64,000 nt of DNA from Gammaproteobacteria bacterium. Lineage in GTDB: Bacteria; Pseudomonadota; Gammaproteobacteria; Enterobacterales; Psychrobiaceae. The notes under the pieces are model-generated. The model was not told the DNA's origin, did not search any database, and saw nothing but the letters and a program-made list of their open reading frames with translations. Below, piece after piece: positions 18,131-27,025 of the stretch; positions within the stretch are counted from its first letter, which is position 1; each line of letters opens with the position of its first letter. The stretch spans positions 1-64,000 of the forward strand of contig JABSRT010000017.1 of the NCBI GenBank assembly GCA_013214945.1, given 5' to 3'. The translations under genes were made by a program, and so were the position numbers.

Positions 18131-18820
18131 TTAATGGCTATATCGCATTAATTGTTTAGCACTGAGCACACTGCTACCGCCAATAGCCGCTGCTTGAGCG
18201 AGTAAAAGTTGCGCTGTCGCCAACGCATCTGACAATGCATTGTGCGCACTTAATGGTGGTAATTGATAGCGCTCACAGCATGCATATAACCGCAACTTTT
18301 GTTTGTCGTAATGACTGCCTTGTCGTTGTAAACGTTTAGCCTCAAGTAACAGGGTATCGAGTAAATCAAAGGGTAATTTGTGACCATAGAGTTTTTTAGC
18401 GGCTTGTTGAATAAAAGCAATATCAAGCGCGCCGTGATGCGCCACCAGCACTCTGCCCTGCATTGCTTGCAGCAATTGTTCTAGTGCGAGACTGAGTGGC
18501 ATTGCGTCATCAAGCTGATGATCATGAATACCATGAATGGTTGCGCTGTCTCCGACGCCCGCTTGCGGCTTAACCAAAATATGCCGCGCTTGTGATAAAA
18601 TAATTTCTCCGGCAATAATCGGCACCCAACCCATGCTAATAATCTCATGCTTTTTAGCATTGAGTCCGGTCATTTCGAGATCGACACTTAACAGCTCAAG
18701 TTGGTTATAGGGCTGGGACAAATCGCAACCTTGTGCAATATACTGCTGCATGGCTGGATCAGTCGCTTTAAGCCCTAACAGCAAGCGATTAAACTGGCCA
18801 ATAGAAAGATTTAAGCTCAT
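18131..18820 (-). CDS. DEDDh 3'-5' exonuclease, DNA polymerase III epsilon-like
   Basis: A 229-residue exonuclease of the DnaQ superfamily. Exo I is 'LLSVDLEMTGLNAKKHEI' (D-x-E, about residue 46), Exo II is 'VLVAHHGALDIAFI' with the Asp, and Exo III is 'AHNALSDALATA' with H and D, so all four acidic residues and the catalytic His are present. It is not the replicative epsilon subunit (no polymerase-binding tail, odd N terminus). The gene follows a cNMP/CBS/nucleotidyltransferase gene, a pairing that recurs in many proteobacteria, so the two probably work together. AAAGAAGG precedes the ATG. Confidence 0.88.
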   Translation of the reverse strand: MSLNLSIGQFNRLLLGLKATDPAMQQYIAQGCDLSQPYNQLELLSVDLEMTGLNAKKHEIISMGWVPIIAGEIILSQARHILVKPQAGVGDSATIHGIHDHQLDDAMPLSLALEQLLQAMQGRVLVAHHGALDIAFIQQAAKKLYGHKLPFDLLDTLLLEAKRLQRQGSHYDKQKLRLYACCERYQLPPLSAHNALSDALATAQLLLAQAAAIGGSSVLSAKQLMRYSH

Positions 18821-18935
18821 AGCTGTACCTTCTTTAAGCTCATCGCTGGGCCCTTTTAAACACTCGGCAGAGCACAGGATTTAACTCGCGTTTTTTTGAC
18901 ATCCATGTCACAACTTGCCCACGCGTAAACATCGC

Positions 18936-20789
18936 TTAATACATCCCACGGGTAAATTTCATTTTAAGACCATTTTGGGCACTGTTAACCGCTTCAAATG
19001 CATCCTTTAGCTGGTGACGTAACAAGGATGAAATATCACGGGGTTTTAAATAGTTGTTCGCGGTTTTACCACTGCCAACCTGAGCACCTTGATTTTTTAA
19101 GCGCAGGTGGCCGATGAACTCGTGGGCATCTTTAAGATTTTTGACATCCTTGTTACTCAAAATTTTCCGTCCGAGTAATTGATCAAGCCGCGCACTGGTA
19201 TTAACTTCAGTTAGCCCTTCGGCGAGCGCATAAATTCTCGCAATGTCATTAATTAACGCCACCCCACGATGTTTGAGATCTAACACCTTATTTTCTTCAC
19301 CATCACGTTCTAGCACAAACTTGCCAAAGAAGCCCAGCGGTGGTTTGCTTGCGACAGCATTAGCAGCCATCGCTGCAATAAATATTTGATTGCCCTTAGT
19401 TTGTTTTAATACTTGCAGTTGTAACAGGTCAAATAACTCGACACTGCCCGCCACCACTCGCATATCAAAAAATATGGTGCTGTGCAGTAACGCCTGCGGT
19501 GCTGGTGTCGCCACCCAGCGATGAAAATAATCTTGCCAAGTCGATAACGATACGCGCCATTGATCATTTTGCGCCATGATATCGCCCGGACAATAAATAT
19601 AACCACAAGCATCAAGGCCATGACAAACAAACTCGCTCAAGGCTTTAAAGTACAATGCTTGTTCGGTCGTTGGCTGCTGCGCTAAAATCATCGCGTTATC
19701 CTGATCGGAACCCGCGGTTTGATCCATCCGCCCGGCAGAGCCAAATACCATCCAACTATATTCAAACGGTGGCTTACCCATTTGCGTTTCGCCAAGGATT
19801 AATAAGCGGCGGGTCAATGCATCAGATAGTAGGGTTAAAATTCGCCCTATTTGATCGGCCCGCGCATCAGACGCGATTAATGAATGTAATAACTGCGGGA
19901 ACTTACGACTAATTTCAACTAAACCGGCAAGGTTATGCTGACGGTTTATTTCACCAATTAGAAATATCGGTTGATTGTTTTGCGCCCGGACTAAATCGGT
20001 TGTGGTTAACATACCAACCGGAGTCGTGCCGTCGACAATGGGCAAATGATGAATATTATGGGTGCTCATCATCATTGACGCTTCAAATAGCAACGCATTG
20101 CTGTTCATAAAGCAGGGTTGGTGAGTCATGACATCTTTAACCAATACCTCGCCATCAAGGCCTGCCGCCAATACGCGACTCCGTAGATCCCGATCGGTTA
20201 AAATGCCAACGAGTAACTCTGCCTCCACGATAATTAATGATGAAATACGATGTTGATCCATTAATGTCGCCGCCGCAGTTACCGTTGCATCGGGAGAAAT
20301 GCTGATGACTTGATGCTTGATCAAGTCATCAATTTTTTGGGTTATCACCTCGTCTTGATTGCTCGAAGCGCTAAAGCGTTTCATTCGTTTGGCATGAGCC
20401 CGATTAAAAAATCGGTCAAATTCGGTCGAGTCCGTGCGCAGGTATTTGAATAATTCCAGATCTAACAAATATACCAAACCGTCTTCAAGCACCGTCACCC
20501 GATTATTAATGTTTTCACCGGTCAGTAACGAAGGATAACCAAAACATTCCCCTTGCCCTAAGCGATCAAGTAAGTTGCCTTGCTTGTCACACACTTCAAA
20601 ACCACCGGTGCGCACAACATACAATTGTGGGTTGTGGTAATCGATTTCGACGTGACCACTGCTGGCCGAAAAATAACTGATCCTAAGGCCTGTCGCAGCG
20701 CGAGATAATGCGCGGCTACTTAAACTGCTAAAGGGCACTACTTGCGATAAAAACTGTTTGATTTCTGTAATTTCAACATCTTCAGCCAT
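18936..20789 (-). CDS. cNMP-binding / CBS / DUF294 nucleotidyltransferase protein
   Basis: A 617-residue cytoplasmic protein with an N-terminal cyclic-nucleotide-binding-like domain (about 12-125), two CBS motifs (about 150-275; 'SPDATVTAAATLMDQHRISSLIIVE' and 'NIHHLPIVDG'), a DUF294 nucleotidyltransferase domain around residue 345 ('VFGSAGRMDQTAGSDQDNAM', with the G-S and D-x-D features) and the DUF294 C-terminal domain (about 475-605). Family members are thought to be adenine-nucleotide-sensing regulators, but the substrate of the transferase is unknown. It has a GAGGATG ribosome binding site and lies 115 bases upstream of the exonuclease gene on the same strand, probably as one operon. Confidence 0.88.
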   Translation of the reverse strand: MAEDVEITEIKQFLSQVVPFSSLSSRALSRAATGLRISYFSASSGHVEIDYHNPQLYVVRTGGFEVCDKQGNLLDRLGQGECFGYPSLLTGENINNRVTVLEDGLVYLLDLELFKYLRTDSTEFDRFFNRAHAKRMKRFSASSNQDEVITQKIDDLIKHQVISISPDATVTAAATLMDQHRISSLIIVEAELLVGILTDRDLRSRVLAAGLDGEVLVKDVMTHQPCFMNSNALLFEASMMMSTHNIHHLPIVDGTTPVGMLTTTDLVRAQNNQPIFLIGEINRQHNLAGLVEISRKFPQLLHSLIASDARADQIGRILTLLSDALTRRLLILGETQMGKPPFEYSWMVFGSAGRMDQTAGSDQDNAMILAQQPTTEQALYFKALSEFVCHGLDACGYIYCPGDIMAQNDQWRVSLSTWQDYFHRWVATPAPQALLHSTIFFDMRVVAGSVELFDLLQLQVLKQTKGNQIFIAAMAANAVASKPPLGFFGKFVLERDGEENKVLDLKHRGVALINDIARIYALAEGLTEVNTSARLDQLLGRKILSNKDVKNLKDAHEFIGHLRLKNQGAQVGSGKTANNYLKPRDISSLLRHQLKDAFEAVNSAQNGLKMKFTRGMY

Positions 20790-20913
20790 GTGTCATCCTC
20801 ACACTTTAGTCGCGTTTCATTATCGAACAAATTGGTTATAGTGGCGTTTAGCCGTTGCAACTATCTGATTAGCGGCCCTAATAATAACAATCACTATTGA
20901 AAGAGAGTAAAAG

Positions 20914-21153
20914 ATGCAATTTTTAGCAATGCTTGAACCGGGCTTATTTGCCCTTGGCGGTCTGTTAGTCATCACAGCGCTAGCAAAATACACCTTAAGA
21001 ACCGGCGATTATCAAAGTATTATCCGCGTGATGGTCAACCAACTTAAAGACGGCTTTGCAATGACAGAATTCAAAATCTATCGATTAGGCGTTGTCTTAC
21101 TAATCATCGCCTTAGTGATCCGCTTCATTAACCAACTCTTTTTTCCATCCTAG
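20914..21153 (+). CDS. Small inner-membrane protein, unknown function
   Basis: A 79-residue protein with two predicted membrane helices (about 5-25 'LEPGLFALGGLLVITALAKY'-like and about 57-74 'LGVVLLIIALVIRF') joined by a charged cytoplasmic or periplasmic loop. A good ribosome binding site (GAAAGAGAG) sits upstream. The gene is transcribed away from the cNMP/CBS gene and toward bioD. I do not recognise a family; the composition is that of a real small membrane protein. Confidence 0.65.
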   Translation: MQFLAMLEPGLFALGGLLVITALAKYTLRTGDYQSIIRVMVNQLKDGFAMTEFKIYRLGVVLLIIALVIRFINQLFFPS

Positions 21154-21210
21154 AGCATCACTGACAGATAAAAACCAGACATTAGTCTACTACCTGGGTA
21201 AGCAAAACAA

Positions 21211-21897
21211 TTAATCGATAATTTTGGACAGATTAAACAGTGGCTCTGCAGCATGAGTTTGTTGGTTTGAGAGTACTTGCCCCAGAAATGGCGCGTCGAT
21301 GTGGTCCATTAAATAATCAAGGTTGGTTTGATAATGGCCCATGGGTGACTCGAGCTGATTGGCAATCCAGCCCACGAGGTTAACGCCGTCTTGTTTTATC
21401 GCCTCAACCGTTAACAAGGCATGATTTAAACAGCCCAATTGCATGCCGACCACTAAAATAACCTCAAGTTTGGCGGTAACCACAAATTCGCTCAGCCATT
21501 GCTGGTCATTAATTGGTAATCGCCAGCCGCCGGCTCCTTCAACAATCTCTACTTGATAATCAGTTGGGCGCTGCTGCCACCAATGAGTCAGCTGGGCGGT
21601 GCTTATTTGCTCGCCCTGCTCTTTTGCAGCAATATGCGGCGCAATCGCCTGCTGATAACAAATAGGATTAATCAACTCGTAAGCTGGCGCACCCGCACTG
21701 GCACTTTGTAAGATCACGGCGTCGTCATTACGAAGACCATCACTGGTCAACAGCGCCCCAGCCGCAATAGGCTTATAGCCAATTGCGCGCAGTCCTTGGT
21801 GTTTTAATTGCTCAAGCAGTAAATTACAGACATAAGTTTTACCAACATCGGTGTCGGTGCCGGTAACAAAAAAGGAGTGTGTTTGAGGGTGATTCAT
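21211..21897 (-). CDS. bioD: Dethiobiotin synthetase
   Basis: A 228-residue ATP-dependent enzyme that closes the ureido ring of dethiobiotin from 7,8-diaminopelargonate and CO2. The P-loop 'GTDTDVGKTYV' is at about residues 13-23; 'GYKPIAAG' and 'VEGAGGW' are conserved substrate-binding segments. I placed the start at 21897 (protein MNHPQTHSFFVTG), one base from the bioC stop codon; a GTG-less upstream extension to 21921 would overlap bioC. It is the last gene of the bioBFCD operon. Confidence 0.93.
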   Translation of the reverse strand: MNHPQTHSFFVTGTDTDVGKTYVCNLLLEQLKHQGLRAIGYKPIAAGALLTSDGLRNDDAVILQSASAGAPAYELINPICYQQAIAPHIAAKEQGEQISTAQLTHWWQQRPTDYQVEIVEGAGGWRLPINDQQWLSEFVVTAKLEVILVVGMQLGCLNHALLTVEAIKQDGVNLVGWIANQLESPMGHYQTNLDYLMDHIDAPFLGQVLSNQQTHAAEPLFNLSKIID

Positions 21898-21898
21898 A

Positions 21899-22762
21899 TT
21901 AAGATTTTTCCAATACGGCATAAACGACTTGATAAGTCGCGGGCAGTTGACCAGCTACCCGATATTTTTCATAACTGTCTTTCAGTAAGCGCAACTGCTG
22001 CTTGCCCATTAACCCACGTTGTTTGCTCGCGGTTTGGTTAGCGCCAATCGCTTTTAAATCGCGCATTAAGCTGATGACATCGTCATACCACACCACCGTT
22101 GGCTGCACCTCAAAACTCACCAGTTTGAAACCAGATGCCGCGATAGTTTGTGATAATTGAGCACTGGGCATAAAACGATTAACATGTTGAAATTGATCGA
22201 CTTGAGCCCAAGCGTCAGCCAATTCGGCCAAGGTGCCATCAACCAATGTTGACATCACCAGTCGCCCGCCCGGTTTTAACACCCGTTGGCTTTCACTAAA
22301 TGCCTGCGCCAAATCGTGAACCCATTGCAACATCAGACTGCTAAATATGCCATCAACACTGTTATTGGCCAACGGCAGCTGCTCGACATCTCCCGCTAAC
22401 CAGCTTATATCAAGGCTCGGGTTTGTATCACGGGCAAAACTTAACATCTGCGGCGCAATATCAATGCCAATCAAATGCTGACAACGTTGTGCGAGTGCGC
22501 GGCTAAAATGGCCAGGTCCGGTGCCAAGATCGAGCAACCGTGGCGGTTGCCCCAGCATAAGTTCAAGTAAGTTATTGCCCACATTGCGTTGCAACGCCGC
22601 GCCACTATGATAGCTTGCGGCACTGGCGCCAAAAGATTGAGCAATCGATTGTTTGTTAATGCTCGCTGCTGGTGCTGCGGTTAATACATGACCCGAGTTT
22701 CTGCTTGGGCTAGCGCTTGGTGTCAGGGTTAAGGTCGAATTAATTTCTGTGCTCATACTCAC
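21899..22762 (-). CDS. bioC: Malonyl-ACP O-methyltransferase
   Basis: A 287-residue SAM-dependent methyltransferase that methylates malonyl-ACP so that the fatty-acid machinery can build the pimeloyl chain. The SAM-binding motif I is 'LLDLGTGPGHFSRAL' near residue 76, with 'IDIAPQML' and 'SLMLQWV' further on. The N terminus has an unusual 30-residue Ser/Thr/Ala-rich extension before the family's 'IAQSFGASAASYHSGA'. The start is either a GTG at 22762 that overlaps the bioF stop (GTGA) or the ATG at 22756; coupling to bioF is likely in both cases. BioH, its usual partner esterase, is not in the window. Confidence 0.9.
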   Translation of the reverse strand: MSMSTEINSTLTLTPSASPSRNSGHVLTAAPAASINKQSIAQSFGASAASYHSGAALQRNVGNNLLELMLGQPPRLLDLGTGPGHFSRALAQRCQHLIGIDIAPQMLSFARDTNPSLDISWLAGDVEQLPLANNSVDGIFSSLMLQWVHDLAQAFSESQRVLKPGGRLVMSTLVDGTLAELADAWAQVDQFQHVNRFMPSAQLSQTIAASGFKLVSFEVQPTVVWYDDVISLMRDLKAIGANQTASKQRGLMGKQQLRLLKDSYEKYRVAGQLPATYQVVYAVLEKS

Positions 22763-23922
22763 TGCTCGGTCAGCTCAAGTGCTTGGGCTAACGTTTGTAA
22801 TAAAATGTCAATGTCGCTTCGTTGATGCTCAGTAGATAAGGTAATGCGTAAACGTGCACTGCCCATAGCAACGGTCGGTGGTCTAATGGCGGTTAACCAA
22901 ATGCCTTGCTCACGCAGGCGCATCGCAATAGCCATCGCCCGGGCACTATCACCAATGATAATCGGCTGAATAGCACTGGTCGTCGGCATTAGTGCTAAGC
23001 CAAGCAAAGATGCTTGTTGGCGAAAATAATCTATATTTTCTTCAAGTTTAAGCCGGCGCCACGGTTGCTGAGACAGTTTAATGCTCGCGATAGTTGCGCC
23101 AACCACCATTGGGGATAACGAAGTTGAATAAATATAGTGGCGGCAAAAATTGACTAAGTAATCGATAACGTCACTGTCGGCAGCGACAAATGCACCCGAG
23201 GTGCCGATCGCTTTGCCAAAAGTAGCCATTAAAATGTCCGGCGAAACTCCTGCTTCAGCGCAACTGCCAGCACCATCGCCGTAGATGCCAAAACCATGAG
23301 CATCATCGACCATCAGCCATGATTGGTGGCGCTGACATTGCTCGGAAATTTCGGCCAACGGCGCGCTGTCACCATCCATCGAAAAAATGCCCTCGGTGAC
23401 CACTAAGCGATCGGTTGCAGCTAACGCATGACGGCTGCTTAATTGCTGGTTGAGGCTGCTTAAATCATTATGAACAAAGCGATTCATTTTGGCGGCGCTG
23501 CGCACACCCGCATCCATTAATGAGGCATGATTTAGCTTGTCTTGCACCAGGTAATCATCTTTACTGAGCAGAGTTTCGATCACCCCACTATTGGCCGCAA
23601 AACCAGAGGTATAAAGCATCACGGCCGCTTGACCAGTTAAGTCTTTAAGCAAATCTTCAAGGTATTGATGCAGCGTGCTGTGACCTGTCACCAACGGTGA
23701 TCCGCCACAGCCTGCGCCATATTGATTGACGGCTTTAACCGCGGCCAATTTGACCTCGCCAGCGCACGCCAAGCCGAGATAATCATTACTGGAAAAATTA
23801 AGGTAACTTTGCTGCTGATGACTTAATAATCGCTGGTTACCGCCAGCCACTGCGCGGCGCTGACGGTAACCATGATTATCCTGTTGTTGTGCCAGTCGCG
23901 TGGCTAACCGTTGAAAGGCCAT
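22759..23922 (-). CDS. bioF: 8-amino-7-oxononanoate synthase
   Basis: A 387-residue PLP-dependent enzyme of the alpha-oxoamine synthase family that condenses pimeloyl-ACP (or CoA) with L-alanine. 'NFSSNDYLGLA' and 'GCGGSPLVTGHSTLH' open the fold, 'MVDDAHGFGIYG' holds the PLP-ring Asp and His, and the PLP Lys is in 'ATFGKAIGTSGAF'. It lies 17 bases downstream of bioB and its stop overlaps the bioC start region. Confidence 0.95.
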   Translation of the reverse strand: MAFQRLATRLAQQQDNHGYRQRRAVAGGNQRLLSHQQQSYLNFSSNDYLGLACAGEVKLAAVKAVNQYGAGCGGSPLVTGHSTLHQYLEDLLKDLTGQAAVMLYTSGFAANSGVIETLLSKDDYLVQDKLNHASLMDAGVRSAAKMNRFVHNDLSSLNQQLSSRHALAATDRLVVTEGIFSMDGDSAPLAEISEQCQRHQSWLMVDDAHGFGIYGDGAGSCAEAGVSPDILMATFGKAIGTSGAFVAADSDVIDYLVNFCRHYIYSTSLSPMVVGATIASIKLSQQPWRRLKLEENIDYFRQQASLLGLALMPTTSAIQPIIIGDSARAMAIAMRLREQGIWLTAIRPPTVAMGSARLRITLSTEHQRSDIDILLQTLAQALELTEQ

Positions 23923-23939
23923 TAACTATCAACCGAGTA

Positions 23940-24986
23940 TTAAGTAGTAGCGTCGTAAAACATCTGATCTTGACTGCCGATTTTAACGGCATCAAGAATA
24001 GAGGCTTCAAATGCTTCATCAGAATATTGACGACCACGTTCGGTATTTATACCTAACTTTTTGAATAACTGAACATCACTAGATTCTTCAGGGTTGCTGG
24101 TTGTGAGTAATTTACAGCCATAGAAAATCGAGTTAGCACCGGCCAAGAAACACATGGCTTGCATTTGCTCGTTCATTTTTTCTCGCCCAGCCGACAAACG
24201 AACATGCGATTTTGGCATCATGATCCGCGCCGTTGCAATCGTACGAATAAATTGAAAATCATCAAGGTCATCAACATTTTCCAGTGGCGTGCCTTTCACT
24301 TTAACCAACATGTTAATTGGCACACTGTCGGGGTGACTTTCAAGGTTGGCCAAGGCACGCAGTAAGCCGTAACGATCTTGCGCTTTCTCGCCCATGCCGA
24401 CAATGCCACCACTGCACACTTTCATGCCGGCACCTCGCACGTAATCAAGGGTATTTAACCGGTCTTGATAAGTACGGGTAGTGATGATTTGATCGTAGAA
24501 TTCAGGTGAGGTATCAAGGTTATGATTGTAGTAATCAAGACCGGCATCACTTAGCTGTTGGGCTTGAGCGGCCGTTAACATGCCCAAGGTCATGCAGGTT
24601 TCCATGCCCATACCACGCACTTTACGCACCATGTCTAGTACCAGTGGCATATCTCGGTCTTTTGGATTGCTCCACGCCGCGCCCATGCAAAAACGGGTTG
24701 AACCGGCTGTTCGTGCTTGCTCTGCCGCTTTTATTACTTTTTCAACTTCCAGCAATTGCTCTTTTACTAGGCCGGTTTTATTACGCGCCGATTGCGGGCA
24801 ATATTTGCAATCTTCTGGGCAGGCACCGGTTTTAATTGATAACAACGTAGAGACTTGCACTTCGTTGGGTTTAAAGTGTTGGCGATGAACGCTTTGTGCC
24901 TGAAACATCAGATCATTAAATGGCTGATTAAATATTTGTTCGACTTCGCTTAAAGTCCAGTTATGACGGATTTCAGATGCGCTCAT
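23940..24986 (-). CDS. bioB: Biotin synthase
   Basis: A 348-residue radical SAM enzyme that inserts sulfur into dethiobiotin to make biotin. The radical SAM cluster motif is '[11 protein letters not shown]' (C-x3-C-x2-C, near residue 53), and the conserved '[11 protein letters not shown]', '[10 protein letters not shown]' and 'RLSAGREKM' segments, which bind the auxiliary [2Fe-2S] cluster and substrate, are present. It is the first gene of bioBFCD, divergent from bioA. Confidence 0.96.
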   Translation of the reverse strand: MSASEIRHNWTLSEVEQIFNQPFNDLMFQAQSVHRQHFKPNEVQVSTLLSIKTGACPEDCKYCPQSARNKTGLVKEQLLEVEKVIKAAEQARTAGSTRFCMGAAWSNPKDRDMPLVLDMVRKVRGMGMETCMTLGMLTAAQAQQLSDAGLDYYNHNLDTSPEFYDQIITTRTYQDRLNTLDYVRGAGMKVCSGGIVGMGEKAQDRYGLLRALANLESHPDSVPINMLVKVKGTPLENVDDLDDFQFIRTIATARIMMPKSHVRLSAGREKMNEQMQAMCFLAGANSIFYGCKLLTTSNPEESSDVQLFKKLGINTERGRQYSDEAFEASILDAVKIGSQDQMFYDATT

Positions 24987-25020
24987 TGCTTACTCTATTA
25001 TTATATTTAAATTGTTGGCT

Positions 25021-25048
25021 AGGATACCCTGTTCAGGTAAGCTGTCAA
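25021..25048 (-). promoter_or_regulatory. Predicted sigma-70 promoter of bioBFCD
   Basis: On the minus strand a perfect -35 TTGACA (25043-25048) is followed after 16 bases by TATCCT (25021-25026), giving a start about 30 bases upstream of bioB. The divergent bioA gene means a BirA operator is expected in this 99-bp gap, but the canonical TTGTAAACC-N-GGTTTACAA dyad is not recognisable; only weak TTGTTGGCT/GTCAACCAA arms are seen around 25013-25051. Confidence 0.6.
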
Positions 25049-25085
25049 CCAAGTTAACCCCACCTAGTCAACATCTGGAGAAATT

Positions 25086-26372
25086 TTGACCATCACTAAA
25101 GCCGATTTACAATTTGATCGTGATCACATCTGGCATCCCTACACTTCATTACTCGATCCACTGCCCTGTTATCCGGTCGTTAGCGCCCAAGGCGTCGAGC
25201 TGACCTTAAATGATGGACGTCAGTTAATTGATGGCATGAGCAGTTGGTGGGCCGCGATCCATGGTTATAACAATGCTCGGCTTAATCAGGCTGCCAAAGA
25301 TCAAATCGATCAAATGTCCCATGTGATGTTCGGGGGTATTACTCACCCAAGCGCTATTGCTTTGTGCCGTCAATTAGTGGCGATGACCGCACCATCGTTA
25401 GATCGGGTTTTTCTGGCTGACTCAGGCTCGGTTGCGGTCGAAGTTGCCATAAAAATGGCGCTGCAGTACTGGGTTGCTAAAGGTCAGCAAAGCAAATATC
25501 GCTTATTGACCGTTGAAAATGGCTATCACGGTGATACGTTTGCCGCGATGTCGGTCTGCGATCCCGTTAACGGCATGCATGAATTATTTAGTGGCGTTTT
25601 AACCAAGCAGTTATTTGCCGCTGCGCCGCAAAGCCGATTTGACGGCCCGTGGTTAGAATCTGATCTCGATTCCTTAATCGAGTTATTTGAAGCACACCAC
25701 CACACTATTGCAGCAATGATTATTGAACCGATAGTGCAAGGTGCCGGCGGCATGCGAATTTATCACCCGAATTATCTTAAAGCAGTTCGCCGGTTATGTG
25801 ATCAATACGATGTGTTGCTCATTTGCGATGAAATAGCGACAGGCTTTGGCCGCACCGGAAAGTTATTTGGCTATGAGCACGCTGACATCACTCCGGATAT
25901 TCTTTGTTTAGGCAAGGCGATTACTGGCGGTTATATGACATTGGCGGCAACCCTAACTAGCCAAGCCATTGGTGAAGAAATTTGTCGCACCAAGGCTGGT
26001 GTTTTCATGCATGGTCCGACCTTTATGGCTAATCCATTAGCCTGCGCGGTAGCCGCAGAGAGTCTTACCATCATTAATGAAAATAACTGGCAGCACCAAG
26101 TCGCTGCGATTGAGCAACAATTAACAAGTGAATTAGCAGCCTGTTTGACGCTACCTAGTGTTGTTGACGTTAGGGTATTAGGCGCGATTGGCGTCGTCGA
26201 ATTAAACTGCGCGGTCGACATGGTGGCTATTCAGCAATATTTTGTCGAGCAAGGCGTGTGGATTAGACCCTTTGGCAAGCTCATTTATTTGATGCCGCCT
26301 TATATTATCAGCCAAGCCCAATTGAGCCAGCTAACGCGTGCAGTATATGGCGCGATAACTGAGCTACCGTAG
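25086..26372 (+). CDS. bioA: Adenosylmethionine-8-amino-7-oxononanoate aminotransferase
   Basis: A 428-residue class III aminotransferase that makes 7,8-diaminopelargonate with SAM as amino donor. 'DHIWHPYTS' near residue 14 and 'GMSSWWAAIHGYNN' are BioA hallmarks, 'DEIATGFGRTG' binds PLP and the PLP Lys is in 'LCLGKAITGGYM'. Translation appears to begin at TTG (25086) six bases after CTGGAG; no ATG lies close in this frame, and the TTG start gives the expected N terminus. It is divergent from bioB, as in E. coli. Confidence 0.94.
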   Translation: MTITKADLQFDRDHIWHPYTSLLDPLPCYPVVSAQGVELTLNDGRQLIDGMSSWWAAIHGYNNARLNQAAKDQIDQMSHVMFGGITHPSAIALCRQLVAMTAPSLDRVFLADSGSVAVEVAIKMALQYWVAKGQQSKYRLLTVENGYHGDTFAAMSVCDPVNGMHELFSGVLTKQLFAAAPQSRFDGPWLESDLDSLIELFEAHHHTIAAMIIEPIVQGAGGMRIYHPNYLKAVRRLCDQYDVLLICDEIATGFGRTGKLFGYEHADITPDILCLGKAITGGYMTLAATLTSQAIGEEICRTKAGVFMHGPTFMANPLACAVAAESLTIINENNWQHQVAAIEQQLTSELAACLTLPSVVDVRVLGAIGVVELNCAVDMVAIQQYFVEQGVWIRPFGKLIYLMPPYIISQAQLSQLTRAVYGAITELP

Positions 26373-26508
26373 GGGTTATTCGCTCTTGCAAACTCAGCCA
26401 AATTAACAATACATTAAGATCTGTTAAATTTGGCGCATTTATAATGAATTATTGAAGCTAGCCTGTTATGATAATCTGATAAATACTATAGTGAAATATG
26501 AGACAATA

Positions 26509-26931
26509 ATGACCGATGAAAACCTAGCACTGAGAAAAGCGGGCTTAAAAGTTACTTTACCGCGCATTAAAATTTTAGAGATTTTACAGTTGCCACAAAA
26601 CCAACATATTAGCGCCGAAGAGCTCTACAAGATCTTATTAGAAAAAGACGAAGAAATTGGTTTAGCCACGGTATATCGAGTTCTGAACCAGTTTGATGAT
26701 GCTGGCATTGTTTCACGCCATCATTTCGACAGTGGCAAGTCGGTATTTGAACTAAGTTCAAAGCATCACCATGACCATCTAGTTTGTTTAAACTGTGGCA
26801 AAGTGATTGAGTTTCATGACGAAATGATTGAAACACGCCAACGCGAAATCGCCGAAGCTAATGGTATTAAACTAACCAACCACAGTCTTTACCTATATGG
26901 TGAGCCTGAAGATGGTGTGTGTAAGCACTAA
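26509..26931 (+). CDS. fur: Ferric uptake regulator Fur
   Basis: A 140-residue iron-responsive repressor. The winged helix 'AEELYKILLEKDEEIGLATVYRVLNQF' occupies residues about 33-60, the metal-binding 'KHHHDHLVCLNCGKVIEF' (HHHDH and C-x2-C) is at about 84-102 and a C-terminal 'GVCKH' ends the chain. The ATG at 26509 gives the normal Fur length; an in-frame ATG at 26452 would add 19 unrelated residues. The upstream TGATAATCTGATAAAT (26468-26483) resembles two GATAAT hexamers of a Fur box, so autoregulation is possible but the match is partial. Confidence 0.96.
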   Translation: MTDENLALRKAGLKVTLPRIKILEILQLPQNQHISAEELYKILLEKDEEIGLATVYRVLNQFDDAGIVSRHHFDSGKSVFELSSKHHHDHLVCLNCGKVIEFHDEMIETRQREIAEANGIKLTNHSLYLYGEPEDGVCKH

Positions 26932-26955
26932 GGTCTAACTTTTAGGCTGCAATAG

Positions 26956-26982
26956 AAAAAGGTCGCCGAGGCGACCTTTTTT
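26956..26982. terminator. Bidirectional terminator between fur and seqA
   Basis: AAAAAGGTCGC-CGAG-GCGACCTTTTTT is a compact GC-rich stem with A-run and T-run on opposite sides, so it can stop both fur and the convergent seqA transcript. Confidence 0.93.
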
Positions 26983-27025
26983 ATTAACTATAGATAAGTA
27001 ACTTTAGCTAATAGCTATGTATACA

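Noticed and set aside
26465-26493. Possible Fur box before fur
   Set aside because: Two GATAAT-like hexamers are present but the spacing is off by two bases and the third hexamer is poor, so it is only mentioned under fur.
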